A DNA stretch of 64,000 bases from Termitomyces sp. T153 (GCA_018296165.2 JACKQL020000182.1:1-64000), one strand, 5' to 3'; shown: positions 19,192 to 30,771, counted from the stretch's first letter. The notes: generated by a model from the letters alone, not told the origin. Translations and numbers: made by a program.

Positions 19192-21264
19192 AATTTGGCC
19201 CAGACCAGATCAATGCTCAGCAAGACCTTGTTAAGGCTCTACAAGACACTAAGCCCTTAGTTCCAATTGACTATTGATCACCTGACCCAGTCATCTTAGC
19301 AGTTGACACTTCATATATTGCTGTTGGTTACTACTTTTTCCAGTGCACTAGCAACAACTGCAAAGAACATCGCTACAACTGCTTTAGGTCAATCATGCTT
19401 AATGACAGAGAAGGTAGATTCAGTCAGCCTGAGTTGGAACTCTATGGACTTTATTGAGCACTTCAAGCCTTGCAAATGTACCTTATTGGTGTTAGGAACC
19501 TCATCATTGAAGTTGATGCTTGCTATATCAAGAGAATGTTATAGAACCGGCATCCAGCCTTCCACTAGTATGAACTGTTGGATCATGATGATATTGATGT
19601 TCCACTTCGAGCTCATTCACATCAAGGGAACCTTCCATGGCCCTGATGGTCTTTTGCAATGACTGCTTCAGCCTAGCAACCCCCTTCCTGATGATAGCAA
19701 CAACTCTGTTTATGAGGATTGGATCAATTGCTTGCATGGCTTCATTCACCAAGTCCAGCTGCTGCTGCCACTCCTTTGCCAAGTCTCTTCAGCCTCATGT
19801 CAATTACCCCCTCTTATCAAGTTCCAGCCAGCCTCTCCAGCCTTTAGCAACTTTTGTTAGCAATGATAGCAATGCCCCATGACTAGCAAACAGTGACAAC
19901 ATTCAGCCTCTCCATGATGATGGCACCACCACTTATAGCAACATACCCCACAGTGCTAAAGCTATTGCTAGTGACACTCACATGCTTCTAGTTGAGAGAT
20001 GGCTTAATAACCTCATCAGACCTGAAGGCCTTAGTGACAAAAAATATGCCACTCTCATTTGCTATGCCTCAATGTTCTTTATCACTGGCAGCAAGCTTTG
20101 GCAACAAAGCAGAGATGGCGCACACAATCTCTTTGTTCCTACTAACAGTCACTTATGAGTCTTGAAAGCCATGCATGATGACTTGAGACATAGAGGACTT
20201 TTTGCTACTCACTCAGCTCTCCTGGAACATTTTTGGTGGCCTCAGGTTAGTGCTGATATCATGTGGTATATCCATACTTTCACCTCTGCCAGGTCCTTCA
20301 GACAACTAAAGTTCTCATCCTGCCAACTGTTGCTATGCTAGCACCCTTGTTCAGCAAGATATATATTGACACTATGTTCATGCTACCATCCAATAAGTTC
20401 AAGTATATTATTCAAGGATGCTGTTTGCTAACTCATTACACCAAGTTCCACATGCTTGCTAGGGAGAATACTGAAGCCATTGCCAAATGGTTATACAAGG
20501 ATGTCATCTGTAGATGGGGAGCCCTTAGCAAAATCATTACCAACAATGGATCTCCAATCCTGAAAGCCATCACATACTTAGCAAAGAGGTATAACTTGCA
20601 TCATATCCAGATCTCAGGATACAACAAGCACACTAATGATATAGTCAAATGACCCCATTTCAATGTTTGCCAAGCTCTCTTCAAAGCAGTTAATAGTGAT
20701 CAGTCTAGGTGGAGTACAGCTACTTACTCAGTCTTTTCGTCAGAATGTGTTACAGTTCACAAGTGAATGGGTTGCTCCCCTTACTATGCAACAATGGGTA
20801 CCTACCCTCTGTTACCTGCCAACATAGTTGAAGCAACATACCTGCAACCACTGCTAAACTTGTTCTTTTTGATGACTGATCTTATAGCCTGCTGAGCAAT
20901 TGACCTTCAATGTCACCAAGAGGACCTTGACCACCTTCACAACAATGTTCTTAGTGCTTGTTGCTTAGCCACCATTTGATTTGAAGCACAACATGCCACT
21001 ACAATCTGCAATTACAACTTCCAAGCTGGCAATCTTGTACTTATGCAAAACACTAGAATTGAAGTAACACATAACAAGAAAATGAAGCCTCAATACCTAG
21101 GCCCTTTGGTGGTAATCTCTTGCAACCATGGTGGCACTTACATTCTTTATGAATCAGATGGCTCAGTATTGCACTGCCCCATAGCTGCCTTTTGCCTAGT
21201 ACCCTATTTTGCTAGAGAATACATCTCAGTGCCTAGTGATGCATTTGACATCAATACCTCTTGA
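19192..21264 (+). pseudogene. Gypsy-D RNase H and integrase remnant
   Basis: FGPDQINAQQDLVKALQDTK at the start is an RT thumb/connection motif. RNase H starts at ILAVDTSYIAVGYY (19290) and runs through RFSQPELELYGL to the PDGLLQ end. The integrase zinc-binding region lies near 20170-20290 (HRGLFATHSALLEHFWWP), where the cysteines are lost. The core has IYIDTMFMLPS, then ITNNGSP where aspartate is replaced, then TNDIVK. The C-terminal part at 21043-21264 (PQYLGPLVVI, GGTYILYE) is a typical integrase tail. No chromodomain is seen. Many stops are present. Confidence 0.78.
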
Positions 21265-21726
21265 CTCCATGAACTTGAGCAAACCAACTTTATAGACAGT
21301 GACAACACTGGCAACAATGCCAGCAAAGAAAACTAAAAACATACCTTTCATTAAGCCCTAGCAATCTTTCTTGACTTTGCATCTTGTCTCACTATACCCT
21401 TTGCTAGTATTCAGAAAAACCATCAAAATACCTTACAAAAATATTAAGTCTTTTTGTTTTCAATACTCTTTTCTCATGTTACCATTGTTTAAAAGCCTTT
21501 CACAAACATTCTACATTACTATTCCCTTGCTTTCAATGCTGCACTTTGCTGTTGTTGCTAGCACTTGGCACACCTCTGGGGGTTTTCATGCTTTGATGAT
21601 CTACTGAGTGTTTCCTCCATTGTCAAGCAACAGTTGCTAGTGTCTACCAACTAGTTTGTCTTGCTTTTTATTCTTGCTTTTTCTCTTATTGCTTTGAACA
21701 ATTGAGAAATACTTTATAGTTTGTTG

Positions 21727-21785
21727 GGCCCCTTAAGGGGGCCAGTCTATGAAGTACAATAAAATATGAAGCCCCTTAAGGGGGC
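21727..21785. repeat. Paired palindromes between convergent reading frames of Gypsy-D
   Basis: GGCCCCTTAAGGGGGCC at 21727-21743 is repeated as GCCCCTTAAGGGGGC at 21771-21785, with AATAAAATATG between. The pair lies between the integrase end and the end of the antisense ORF, so it could mark 3' ends of both transcripts. Confidence 0.5.
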
Positions 21786-21957
21786 TAGTCTGCATCAATA
21801 CAAAACTACTAATCAAGATATATGTACAAGGGAGCAGCAGTTGCTAAGCTTCAAGGTTGGTGTTGTTGCTAGGGAGCTCCTCCATCTCCCCCTGCTCCCA
21901 GTCCTCTTCACCAATGTTGTTCTCCTGCTGCCAGGCCAAGAATGCCTGACAGTTGCC

Positions 21958-24021
21958 TCAATACCCTGCCAGTGCCACTAATGACCTCTTGGCAACAGAG
22001 AACCTCACTCTTGCCACCAACAACTCCTCCCTCACTGCCTCCAACTCCCTCTGGAATTGCCACTCTACTCCAGCTGCTCTCTTGTCATAATCCAATAGCA
22101 ACACCACTGACATTAGCAGTGTCAGCCAAGCCAGGTCCTCCCCCAGCCATTCCAGGTTGTTGTTGCCAACCTGTTGCAGTGGCATGCTGCTCCAGGTCCC
22201 CTAGCAAAACTGTTAGCAAATGATCAATAGCAAAAAAAGCCACTTACCCTTCATCTGATCCTCTCCTCATATTTGCCCTCCTCATCCTCATCATCACCCA
22301 CATCTATTGCCTCTGCTTCCACTTCTTCCTTGCCTTTGATTTCCCCTCCACTAACTGCTGGCTCCACCTCAGTGATTATTGCCAAGGGAGTCTTCTCCCC
22401 ATCTCCACATCCTCTGTCTCCTTCTTGCCCTGCTTGCTAGTGACAGTCCTTGGTCACTTAGCACTAGCAATCAATGTTGGACTTGCTGAATGTTTTCATG
22501 CCAGGGGCATGTTTTCATTATTGTCACTGCTGCTGTTGCTGCCCTTGTTGCTATCTTTGTCCTTGCTGTCTATCACCTCCTTGCTCTTCTCTGGCCACTT
22601 ACCCTTAGCAACCCTGCTACCTCCAACCATTGTCCCATCTTGCAATGTCAGCAGGAGCAGGCTGGAATGCTTGACCTGGATAGGTTCACCATTCTTTGCC
22701 AACTCCCTCTGTCATTCCACAAATGCCTGCACCTGTTGAACTAAAGCTGCCCTTGCTGCAATCCTCCTGACAAACTTTCTGCCAGTACTCCTTGACAACT
22801 TACTGCTATATGAACAGTCCTTCCTGTTATGGTTGCAGCAATAGCAAGGCTGGGCCCCTGTTGGGTATCAGCAGCCTTCTTGGTTGTTCTCTGCCCAGCA
22901 ATTGTCACACTAGGAAAGAATTAATAACAACTGTGATAGCAAAGACTGCTAAACACTCACCATGCCTTGTTCCTGGACTAATGCCTGTTGCTTGGCTAGC
23001 AATGCTGTTGACTTCCCCTTTGCCTTCTCCAGCACTACCCCAGCTCCCATCCCCATATCCACCACCATCAACACCTTTTGCCAGCAAAGGAGCACTGCCA
23101 AGTGCTTGTCAGTAAAGTTGTCTTCAATTGGTTCCTGCAATGATATTAGTGATCACCATCAAGAGTTAGTGACAGAATGATAACTTACCTCAAATTCTTC
23201 CTCCTCCTCTTCTCTGGCCTTGCCCTTCTCCTTCCCTTTGCTCTTTGGGGTTGTCACCACTCCTGGCAATGTCACCAACCCCTTAGCAATGCTGCCAACT
23301 CCACCCTTGGGAGTTGAGGGCCCAGCCTCCCCAATGTCCCCTTGATTTATGCTACCCTTGCTCTCACAGCCCTTGCTCTGCTCCACCCCCATCATCACCA
23401 TTAATGCACATGGAGGGTGCTGGCAGAGGAATTAGTCATTTGGCAACAACTTTTCTTTGAAAAGCTGAAGTTACCTTAGCCAGTTTGCTAGCACTAGCAA
23501 TGTTGCCAGCACTTACTGTCATGCCAGCCACCAGATCCTCCATCAAAACTCCAAAGAAGGCAAAAGAGGAGTCTAGTGAAGAATCATTAACCTTGTCATT
23601 AAGAAGAAGTTAAAGAAGAACTTACAAAGTGCTTGTCAAATGGTTGAATCCATTCCTCCTCCTTGTACCTCTCATACAACTGGCAACACTCCTTCTTGAC
23701 CATTGCCAACTTGGGCCACTCAACTCCACTCCCCACAGTTTTGAACCATTGGAGCCAGGTCTGGAACATGGTGGTCACTGCCAAACAAGGATCCTTTGCC
23801 AAGGATGCACAAGCTACAGAGAGTAAATGGCTGACCTGATCAAGGAAAGTGTGGGCCATTGTGATCTTTTCAAGTTGGGAGGTAAGATCTGATGACATAG
23901 CAATAAGATCAAGATAGAGGAGGAGATAAGATGAAAGCAGGGAGTGTTGATGAAGTTCAAGCAAAATTGCTAGTGCTTCTATTCTCACCACTCTAGGTGC
24001 ACAGACCAAGCAAGTGATCAT
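21958..24021 (-). pseudogene. Antisense ORF of Gypsy-D: six-cysteine cluster and helical tail
   Basis: Read from 24021 downward, an N-terminal helical part (LTSQLEKITMAHTFLDQV, KKECCQLYERYKEEEW) is followed by a Lys/Glu-rich stretch (KSKGKEKGKAREEEEEEFE). A 51-bp GT-AG intron at 22910-22960 then leads in phase 0 to a cluster at 22909-22814 with spacing CX2CX8CX8CX2CX6C. Further helical sequence (RELEAVREELLVARVRFSV) lies near 21980-22110. Stops occur in frame. The cluster suggests zinc and nucleic-acid or protein binding, but the function is unknown. A similar ORF lies at the same place in Gypsy-C. Confidence 0.55.
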
Positions 24022-24059
24022 GAGACTTTGGGTTGACTGAGGACAGTCAAGATTTCAGC

Positions 24060-24070
24060 ATAGGGGAGGA
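24060..24070 (+). other. Polypurine tract of Gypsy-D
   Basis: ATAGGGGAGGA ends at the first base of the LTR (TGATAAG). It sits where a gypsy plus-strand primer is expected. Confidence 0.5.
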
Positions 24071-25180
24071 TGATAAGACCTACTTGTTGCTGAGCACTAC
24101 TTTCAGCATTTCTGATTGGACAGCAGCTGATTATATTGACATGGCACAAGTCACAACACAAGTCACAACATTCAGCATGTGAGGCCTAGCTCCAAGGTTT
24201 GGAATGATGGAGCCTTTGCATGGGATTTGAGCAACCACAAGACTTATCAATCATGAGCCATATCATATGGAGTCTGAACTTTTGGTCTAGAACAACAAGG
24301 CTGAGACCTTCCTTAGTGACAATGGCTAGTGACTTTCTTGGCAACAACACTGCCTTCTCTCTAAAAATGGACATATTGACCATCATGTGATTTCTTACTT
24401 ATCATTTTTCTTGTTGAGCTTACAAACATACTTGAACAGTGTCTACACTTCAGGTATTGACATTGGGCATGCTCTTCTCTTGTAATTTGTAATTTTTATG
24501 CATCACATTGACTTTGTTTATTTTTTACTTGGTTATCAGATTGACACCTCCACAGACACCATCACTGGCAGCAACTACTATTTTCTTTTCTATACTATAC
24601 CTATGAACAGTATAAATACTGCCTGTACATAGAGACAAAAAAAACAATGAACAGAGTACCATTTCCCCCTTCTTTCTCTAAGCTTACCAGTTTAAGATCA
24701 CTTTTTGCTCTTTGACTTGCTATTGACAACAACTTGGCAACAGTCTTGCTGACCTTGACATTGACTATGTAGTACCAACTGAGGGTGTCCTTATTATTAT
24801 TTTGACTTAGCAATGCTAGCAACTATGGCTAGCAACTAGTTTACATTCATCCTCCCCAGTCTCTTTATCATTACTGTCTCCTTTTCTTCCAACTCCCCTT
24901 TTACCACTTAGTTCCACCTTCCTGAGCAACCCCTTTCATCTTCATTCTTTTCCCCTTCCTTTGTCTAGTAACCTTTCATTACCATCTAGCAGCTTAGGCT
25001 AGTGTTAGTGACTATCTTCACTTCCTGTTCACTCCACACCCCATTTGTTCTTGTTTTCTGGGATGGTTACTAACTTGCCCTCACTATTAACTTCCTACTG
25101 CCAGCTACCCTATCTAGTGACTAGTGTTAGGTCTTTTGTTTGGTTTCCTGCATGGCACTAGGCAGCATAGGAGCACATCA
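24071..25180 (+). repeat. LTR-D, 3' LTR of Gypsy-D
   Basis: It is the reverse complement of 54189-55262 along its length: the start region GCTGAGCAC near 24100, CACAAGTCACAACA near 24160, and the end GGTAGCTGG/CTAGTGACTAGTG near 25110-25130. It ends GAGCACATCA. Compared with the 54-kb copy it has lost most CpGs. Confidence 0.82.
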
Positions 25181-25284
25181 ACGTCAATAATCAATCCACT
25201 ATCTCTGTCTCCAAGCAACCAGAACACATGGGTCATCTAAAGCACTTTGATCGTCATTGGTTCTGGCTATGACAAGCAGTATAT

Positions 25285-25586
25285 GACGGTAAAATAAAGC
25301 CTGTTTACATTCCTTCTGTCGAAACAAGGTGCCAGTAGTGCCACAACCCGCCCCCCCTTTTTTTTCACAACTCTAGACTATGACACCATCGACATCATCT
25401 TGTCTCACATGATAGACTAGATTATTTTCACTCCCTGGACGTCTCGTATTCCTATCTACTGAATACGAGACTCCAGGTATGTATGGACAGGCACTTGTCG
25501 TATTCCTATCTACTGAATACGAAACTCCAGCATAGTTCCATCTCGGACTAAGTCTGTCCTTCCCCTGTTCACAACCTGCTGCAACA
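25285..25586 (+). repeat. Copia-1 solo LTR (start approximate)
   Basis: It matches 15347-15549 (CACAACTCTAGACTATGACA, ATTCCTATCTACTG, GGACTAAGTCTGTC) and ends CTGCAACA. No copia internal sequence follows. It keeps more CpG than the 15-kb copy and contains a duplicated segment around 25441-25530. Confidence 0.65.
25441..25471. repeat. Perfect 11-bp hairpin in the Copia-1 LTR
   Basis: GTCTCGTATTC and GAATACGAGAC are exact reverse complements around a 9-base loop. A second, slightly imperfect copy of the hairpin follows at about 25497-25527. Confidence 0.6.
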
Positions 25587-25729
25587 CTTGTGGGTAGCAG
25601 CTTAATTTCGCTTGGTAATGTTTCTTTTTTTTTATTTTATAAATCATTCTCCTTGCATTGAAGAGGATTGATAAGTCGCTACCTCTTCGAATTATGTTGT
25701 TCGAGTAATGAATGTCATGAGCGGACCAA

Positions 25730-26014
25730 ATGACAAACACTCAGTCTCCGTTCAAATCCTCTGTGCACTCAGATGCTGCTTCATGGGTAAGTCCTGTCCC
25801 CACAAGTATCACACGACCATCTTCACGCCTTATTTGTCATCGGCCAGATTTTGTTTCATCGGCTTCGGCGCGGTCTGGCTGGTGCCCGATTAAACGCTAT
25901 GTCCTTCCAGCCATGGAATATGTATCAGAGCATGAGCGCTCTTGTTGTATTGACGAGACCATTGTGCAAGCGAATGATGTGCCAAATTACAATGGGGGCC
26001 GGATTGCTTGTTAG
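25730..26014 (+). CDS. Hypothetical ORF of 94 codons
   Basis: This is the best open frame in a CpG-containing stretch after the copia LTR. It starts Ser/Pro/Thr-rich and ends VPNYNGGRIAC. There is no recognised motif, signal peptide or membrane segment. Overlapping frames are also open, and a candidate intron could change the product. It may be part of a host gene or chance. Confidence 0.25.
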   Translation: MTNTQSPFKSSVHSDAASWVSPVPTSITRPSSRLICHRPDFVSSASARSGWCPIKRYVLPAMEYVSEHERSCCIDETIVQANDVPNYNGGRIAC

Positions 26015-26364
26015 GGTTTGACTGGTTGAAAATTGGTGCGTTGTATGAGCTTGCTGATGCCAACCAGTGACAATTGTCCTTGGGAATATATTTCTCAATA
26101 CGCAGGGGAGAAAAGGTCGATTAATGTTTTCGATCCCAGATATGATCTGGATGGGTGGTTGATGGGCGTCAAAACTAGTTCTTGAGTTCTAACTAACATT
26201 ATGGATGATTTTGTGTATACAGATGTCCTGAACCGTACAGGAAGCTATGTCACGTCTCTATTTCAAGCTAGGTAGATGTCCCATCCTTCAAACCTCGCAC
26301 CACTTGATGGGAAGTAGCTATACCTTCGTTCGAACCCTGGTGGAAAGTAAATCCCTCGCGATAA

Positions 26365-26413
26365 CTCATCATGACGGTGCATAACGTGGATGCACATTTC
26401 CAACGATGATGAG
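26365..26413. repeat. Palindromic dispersed element, copy 2
   Basis: CTCATCAT and ATGATGAG form perfect outer arms, and GTGCAT and ATGCAC the inner arms. It is 49 bp, the same length as copy 1 at 13570. Confidence 0.7.
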
Positions 26414-26905
26414 AATTTGAGGCGTTCGACTTGACTTATTTGAGACGTCTTTCACTTGAGATGCAGCATCTGAATTCCAACCAACAAGTTGTTATTCCAT
26501 TATTACATGGTTGACAAACCAATTCTCGACCAATTATGTGTGGACACTTCGACAAAAATTTGGATATAATAGTATGATATGGGGCGGCCACAGATAAAGG
26601 AACAGGATCATGAACAAACTGATCGAACAAGATTGAAGACAATCAACATGCATGTAATACAAAAAACATGCTTCCAAACTGGAATGGAGGATGGCTAGTC
26701 TAAAATTATGCTAGATCATCAGCAAAGGGACACAAGACCCTCTAACTCAAAATTATTGTCTTGATAATACATGTTAAGAACTGCAGAAACGTTATTGTAT
26801 ATTGCTTCAACATTGATATCCACGAGGTCATCTTAATCGAGACTTTCGGTACCCTGGTGAGAATGTCTACTAGAGACAGGTGAGTTGGGCACTTATCTAA
26901 TATTG
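26414..26905. other. Unassigned stretch with short minus-strand frames
   Basis: A minus-strand frame at 26436-26642 is open but unrecognised. It may be a 3' part of the broken gene to its right. Nothing else was recognised. Confidence 0.3.
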
Positions 26906-28115
26906 TCAAAAGATCGATCCAAATTTCGACTTACGAAGAGCCGTCGGAAGAAGAGGCTTCATAGCCCGATGATAGAGCTTGCACTTCTGGGCCGAGAGTC
27001 GGTCGTAAATCAAACTAACAACATAGGAAGTCCACAAACCCGAAGATAACAAAAGGTCCTTGTCTACAATGATTGCCTTCAATCGGCCCCGCTCTTTGAA
27101 TTGGATGCACCAGTATAGATACCAGCCAAGAACATAGTTGTCCGCAAAATTACATTTCAACGGGATCCTGTACCTCATACTTGTCATATTTACGCGCCAA
27201 TCGCGGTGGAGGGGGAAGCCTAGACAGCCAAGCTAAGATGTCATCTCCACTCTCAATCAGAACTCTTACCCTCGTGGAGAGGCAATTGTGGCTGTTTCTG
27301 TATCTGCGAGATGATTTACTTGAGCCTGTTGGTCTTGATTTTTCTCAAATTCTTCCATGTCATCCTTCTCCCAAATCCGACGATGTAGGTTATAATGCAC
27401 GGTTTGTTGAGATTGGGCAGGATGACTGCTTGTCGGGTGTCAAAGAAGACTTTCGTCGACGTTCTACAAGAATACATACCTCGATCTTTCGCTAATTTCT
27501 GTGGACTTTTTGTATATTTGATTTGTAACTCTTTTAGCATCGTTGGATAATCTTGATGCCTGAGAGGCTAGTAGCTCCGTTGCGCCCTAAATACGTGTTT
27601 TCAGATCCCACAGTACGACACCAGATTTATCAAAGAACCAATCGCACCTTCCTGGGAAAATTTCTTAGCTACTTCTCACTCAATAGCTTGAAGGCCTTCG
27701 TATTCAATGTGCTCTGTCGCCGACTGTATAGGAGTCACCACATAGGCCACAAAAGCGGTAGATACCACCTTGAATTCTTTAATCCGTGCTTTATGACGTT
27801 GCTTGGCCTTTGAGATCTCGACAAAGAAGGCAAACAATCCTCCTAATGATTGACCACGACGAGGCCGGAGTGAAACAAGCGTGAATCGGCGCCTGTACAT
27901 ATCAATAGTATGATCTGTAATTCAAATACAACAGAGCTCGAAATGGATGAAAAGAACAAATCCTTAACCTGCCCCTTGACTAGATTTCGAGCATCGCGAG
28001 TGATGTCTTCGCCGTTAATGATGACTGGTGGAATGTCATCGATGCACTTCAGAGCCTGATCTCTAGCCCTCTGGTCCTGGTTCTCAGGTTCAAGACGTTG
28101 GAATAAAGAAGTCAT
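26906..28115 (-). pseudogene. Probable broken host gene of unknown function
   Basis: The minus strand from 28115 starts MTSLFQRLEPENQDQRAR, followed by DIPPVIINGEDITRDARNL and a possible intron near 27900-27960. Next come RRRFTLVSLRPRRGQSLG, KAKQRHKARIKEF and IEYEGLQAIE. In the same frame the coding-like sequence continues past two TGA codons (EVAKKFSQEGAIGSLINL) to TMLKELQIKYTKSPQKLAKD and FFDTRQAVILPNLNKPC. Base composition and CpG content are host-like. Single TGA stops suggest a recently lost gene, or missed introns. I do not recognise the family. Confidence 0.4.
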
Positions 28116-28399
28116 GTGTGAGTGGGTGACATGTTGTGGTGTCCATCGCCTTTTATGAGGAAGCAGGGAAGATTCAGGAGACCAAGATCTGACAAAAACA
28201 CAATAACCGAGTTATCGTCGATCCATCCTATCGATCCAAGGAAAGTGTCAATACTTGCCTTCTGATTAGTTCCGCTTCGGTGAAAACCTGTGCTACTTTA
28301 CCGTCACATTTGAGGGCGCTAGCTATCGCTTCAGCCTTCGACTCTTAGTTCCTTAGACTATACGCCGACGAGGGAGACGGGCCTAGCAACCAGAACGGC
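28116..28399. other. Possible 5' flank of the minus-strand gene
   Basis: No ORF or repeat was recognised. Composition is host-like. Confidence 0.3.
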
Positions 28400-28900
28400 G
28401 TGGATAACGAAACCTTGACATCTAGACTACAGATACCTTCCGATGATGCTATGGGCACTTCCTTCGAGCGCCCCACAGGAGGCGTGTCTACTGAACCCTT
28501 TTCGGTGCCACGAGCAATTCCTCTAGCAACGGTGCTGCTGACGGGGGGCAGACCAGCTCCTTCGCCCGCGGCCGAACTTGCCTCCAAGCGTGCTTGTGCA
28601 GACGGCTCTGCGAGGAAATCGAGATTGCCTGAACTTTCCCCATCAGCCGTAGATCGGGCGTTGCGCGAGGCCATGCCAGTGGCTCGGATGTTGGTACCTC
28701 AGGAGGGCCAGGATATAGAATTAGGACCTTGACCTGAGCAGACTGGTGTAAGGTCCACTCCTGTGGTGCATAGAGTTAGGTCTGAGTCTGTCCATACGGC
28801 ATGATCTAGTTCTCCTGAAGATGGTTCTCCTCGCTCTCCGATGATCATAGAAGAGGGGACCCAGATGGTGGTCACCTGACCTGATGATGTTTTTCTGTGC
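28400..28900 (+). pseudogene. Degenerate Ser/Pro-rich ORF at the border of YR-1
   Basis: The frame is open from 28400 to 28732 and then continues with coding character across three TGA codons (TGVRSTPVVHRVRSESVHTA, SPEDGSPRSPMIIEEG). All three stops could derive from CGA. The low-complexity Ser/Pro/Arg content would fit a gag N terminus of YR-1 or an unrelated host ORF. CpG content drops just after 28900. Confidence 0.3.
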
Positions 28901-29498
28901 ATATTGCGGAGTTTTGGTTGCGATGTAGGGAAACAGGGTGAGTTGAATTTATTGGTTCTTTCCTTGGTGTTTGCACAAGTTGAGCCTGGGGCATGGGTGG
29001 GGCTGTGGAGCCAGTTGTTGGCCAGTTATGTATGAAGGCAAAGTGTTGGGGGCCGCCACTGGTGTGGATTTAGTGTGATCTGGGGCCTTAGGCCATTCAT
29101 TACTTAGGTCAATGTGTGGTACAAAGGGAATTGTGGATTCCCACTTGTTTGTCTACAGAGTTCTGCTGCTGATATGCAGCTGGTATGAATGTGTATATAG
29201 GTGGGCTCCCCTGCTTGGGGCAGAGTGTTCAGCCACAGTTGCTTGTATGTGACTGATGTTGCCACAGTTGCTTATATGCAACTGATGTGGGCATGTATTT
29301 GATTGGCTGCTTGTATGTGACAGATGTTATTGTATAAATACTTGTATGCAGCTGGAGTGGAGAGGAGGGGCTGGCCTTGGCAGAGGCATGAGCTTGTGTA
29401 TATCTTATTCTTATGGCTGAAGCTAGCAATGTCTTGCATTTTATATTGAAACATCTTGTATTGTTCTTGTGGGTAGATGCTGACCATTCTGTTCAGAC

Positions 29499-30765
29499 TT
29501 GGTAGAGAGGCTCTATGCCTTTAGAGATGGGGACTTCCCAGAGGCTGTTTGTTGTGGGGATTGCCCACTCCATGGCACTGAGCTGACTGTTCCTTTGGCT
29601 GCTCTGTGTGAATTGAGGCAAACTCCTGTGGTGAGGGAGGGTGCAGTTGTGGACTCTCTGGCATGGGGGGCAGACTTGGTTGCCTTGGCTCTGCACTCAA
29701 GAGACATTGGAACACCAGAGCCTCAGCAGGCCATGGCACCTGTTTGCTTGACAGCCCATGTGCCTCCTTCTCTAACAGAACGTTTACCTCTAGGTATTTA
29801 CCTGGGTGATCAGATGGAGAGGCCAGGGACATTGGATGCTCTACCAAAGCCTGTGCATTCCTTACATGGGTTGCTGCCTACACTGGGGTGCCAGTTGTTG
29901 GCAGCTGATGAGGTGTTCCTCCACAAGGTGGTTCAAGTGCTGGAATAGAGGATGCTGGAGTACATACCCCTTGATGTCTTGACAGATGAAGCTTGCTGCA
30001 GTGCATCTCATAAACCCCCTGCCCCAGAGACTTCCTTTATAGTGTCCAACAGAAAGTTGTGCTTGCCTGGAGCCTCCTTTGATCTGTCCAAGGAAGGGAG
30101 ATTGACCTTTGAGGATTGGGTTGGTGCAGGTGAAAACCTTGTGGACACTATGCAGAAACATTTGCAAGCAGATGGAGAGGACTGCTTGGGTGGCCCAGTT
30201 GCTCAGGCAATTGCAGATACATTCACCTCTCACTTCAAGCACTTACAGTCCTTACCCAATGCTCAGATCAAATTCAATGTGATTTTGGATTATGATTGTC
30301 ATCTGCACTCCTTGTTCCTGACAGACTCCCATTCCTTCAGCATGGCAGATTTCCACTGGGATATATGGAAAAAGTGTGAGTCTCTCCAGAACACCAGATG
30401 CTTAAAGGAAATGGTGGATATGGTTGCAGCAGTCACCAGTGTGAGCTGAGGTGATCCTTCCTCTTCTTGGAGTCATGATGTTGTTTGCAGCACTTCTAGT
30501 TTAGTTCCAAGGGGTTTTGTTGCATTGGTTGTGGTGGACTCAATCACAAACTGCTGAACTGCAAGATTCTCCCCAAATGGTTGCAAAGAGAAGGATGTGG
30601 CTGGTGTTTGCCTTCTGGCAAAATGATCTGTTTTTCCTATAATGGAGGCTCCTCCTGCAAGTCAGGAGTCAACTGTTCCCACTTGCATGTCTGTTCTTTG
30701 TGTGGCTTGGCTACCCACAGTGCACAGGTGTGTAATGCTTGAATCAGTTTTCCCTCTGTCTACCC
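29499..30765 (+). pseudogene. YR-1 gag-like ORF
   Basis: Two open stretches (29499-29948 and 29952-30449) in the same frame are separated by a single TAG. They include LPLGIYLGDQMERPG, FIVSNRKLCLPG, GRLTFEDWVGAGENL and FHWDIWKKCE. After 30449 a degraded cysteine/histidine-rich end is visible, with HLHVCSLCG-type spacing near 30680-30740. It resembles the structural protein of DIRS-type elements by position and ending. It is truncated by the solo LTR-C. Confidence 0.6.
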
Positions 30766-30771
30766 CCTTGC

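Larger units (their letters stand above)
19192..25180 (+). mobile_element. Gypsy-D, Ty3/gypsy retrotransposon, 5' truncated
   Basis: It begins inside the RT-RNase H connection, fused to Copia-1. RNase H, integrase, a convergent antisense ORF, a polypurine tract (24060-24070) and a 1.1-kb 3' LTR follow. The LTR is identified by its reverse-oriented homologue at 54189-55262 inside Gypsy-C. Confidence 0.8.

Noticed and set aside
26325..26345. GTTCGAACCC, a perfect tRNA B-box-like sequence
   Set aside because: The flanking bases do not form a T-stem or acceptor stem, and no A box lies at the right distance, so it is not called as a tRNA. It could be relevant only if the palindromic repeat is a SINE.
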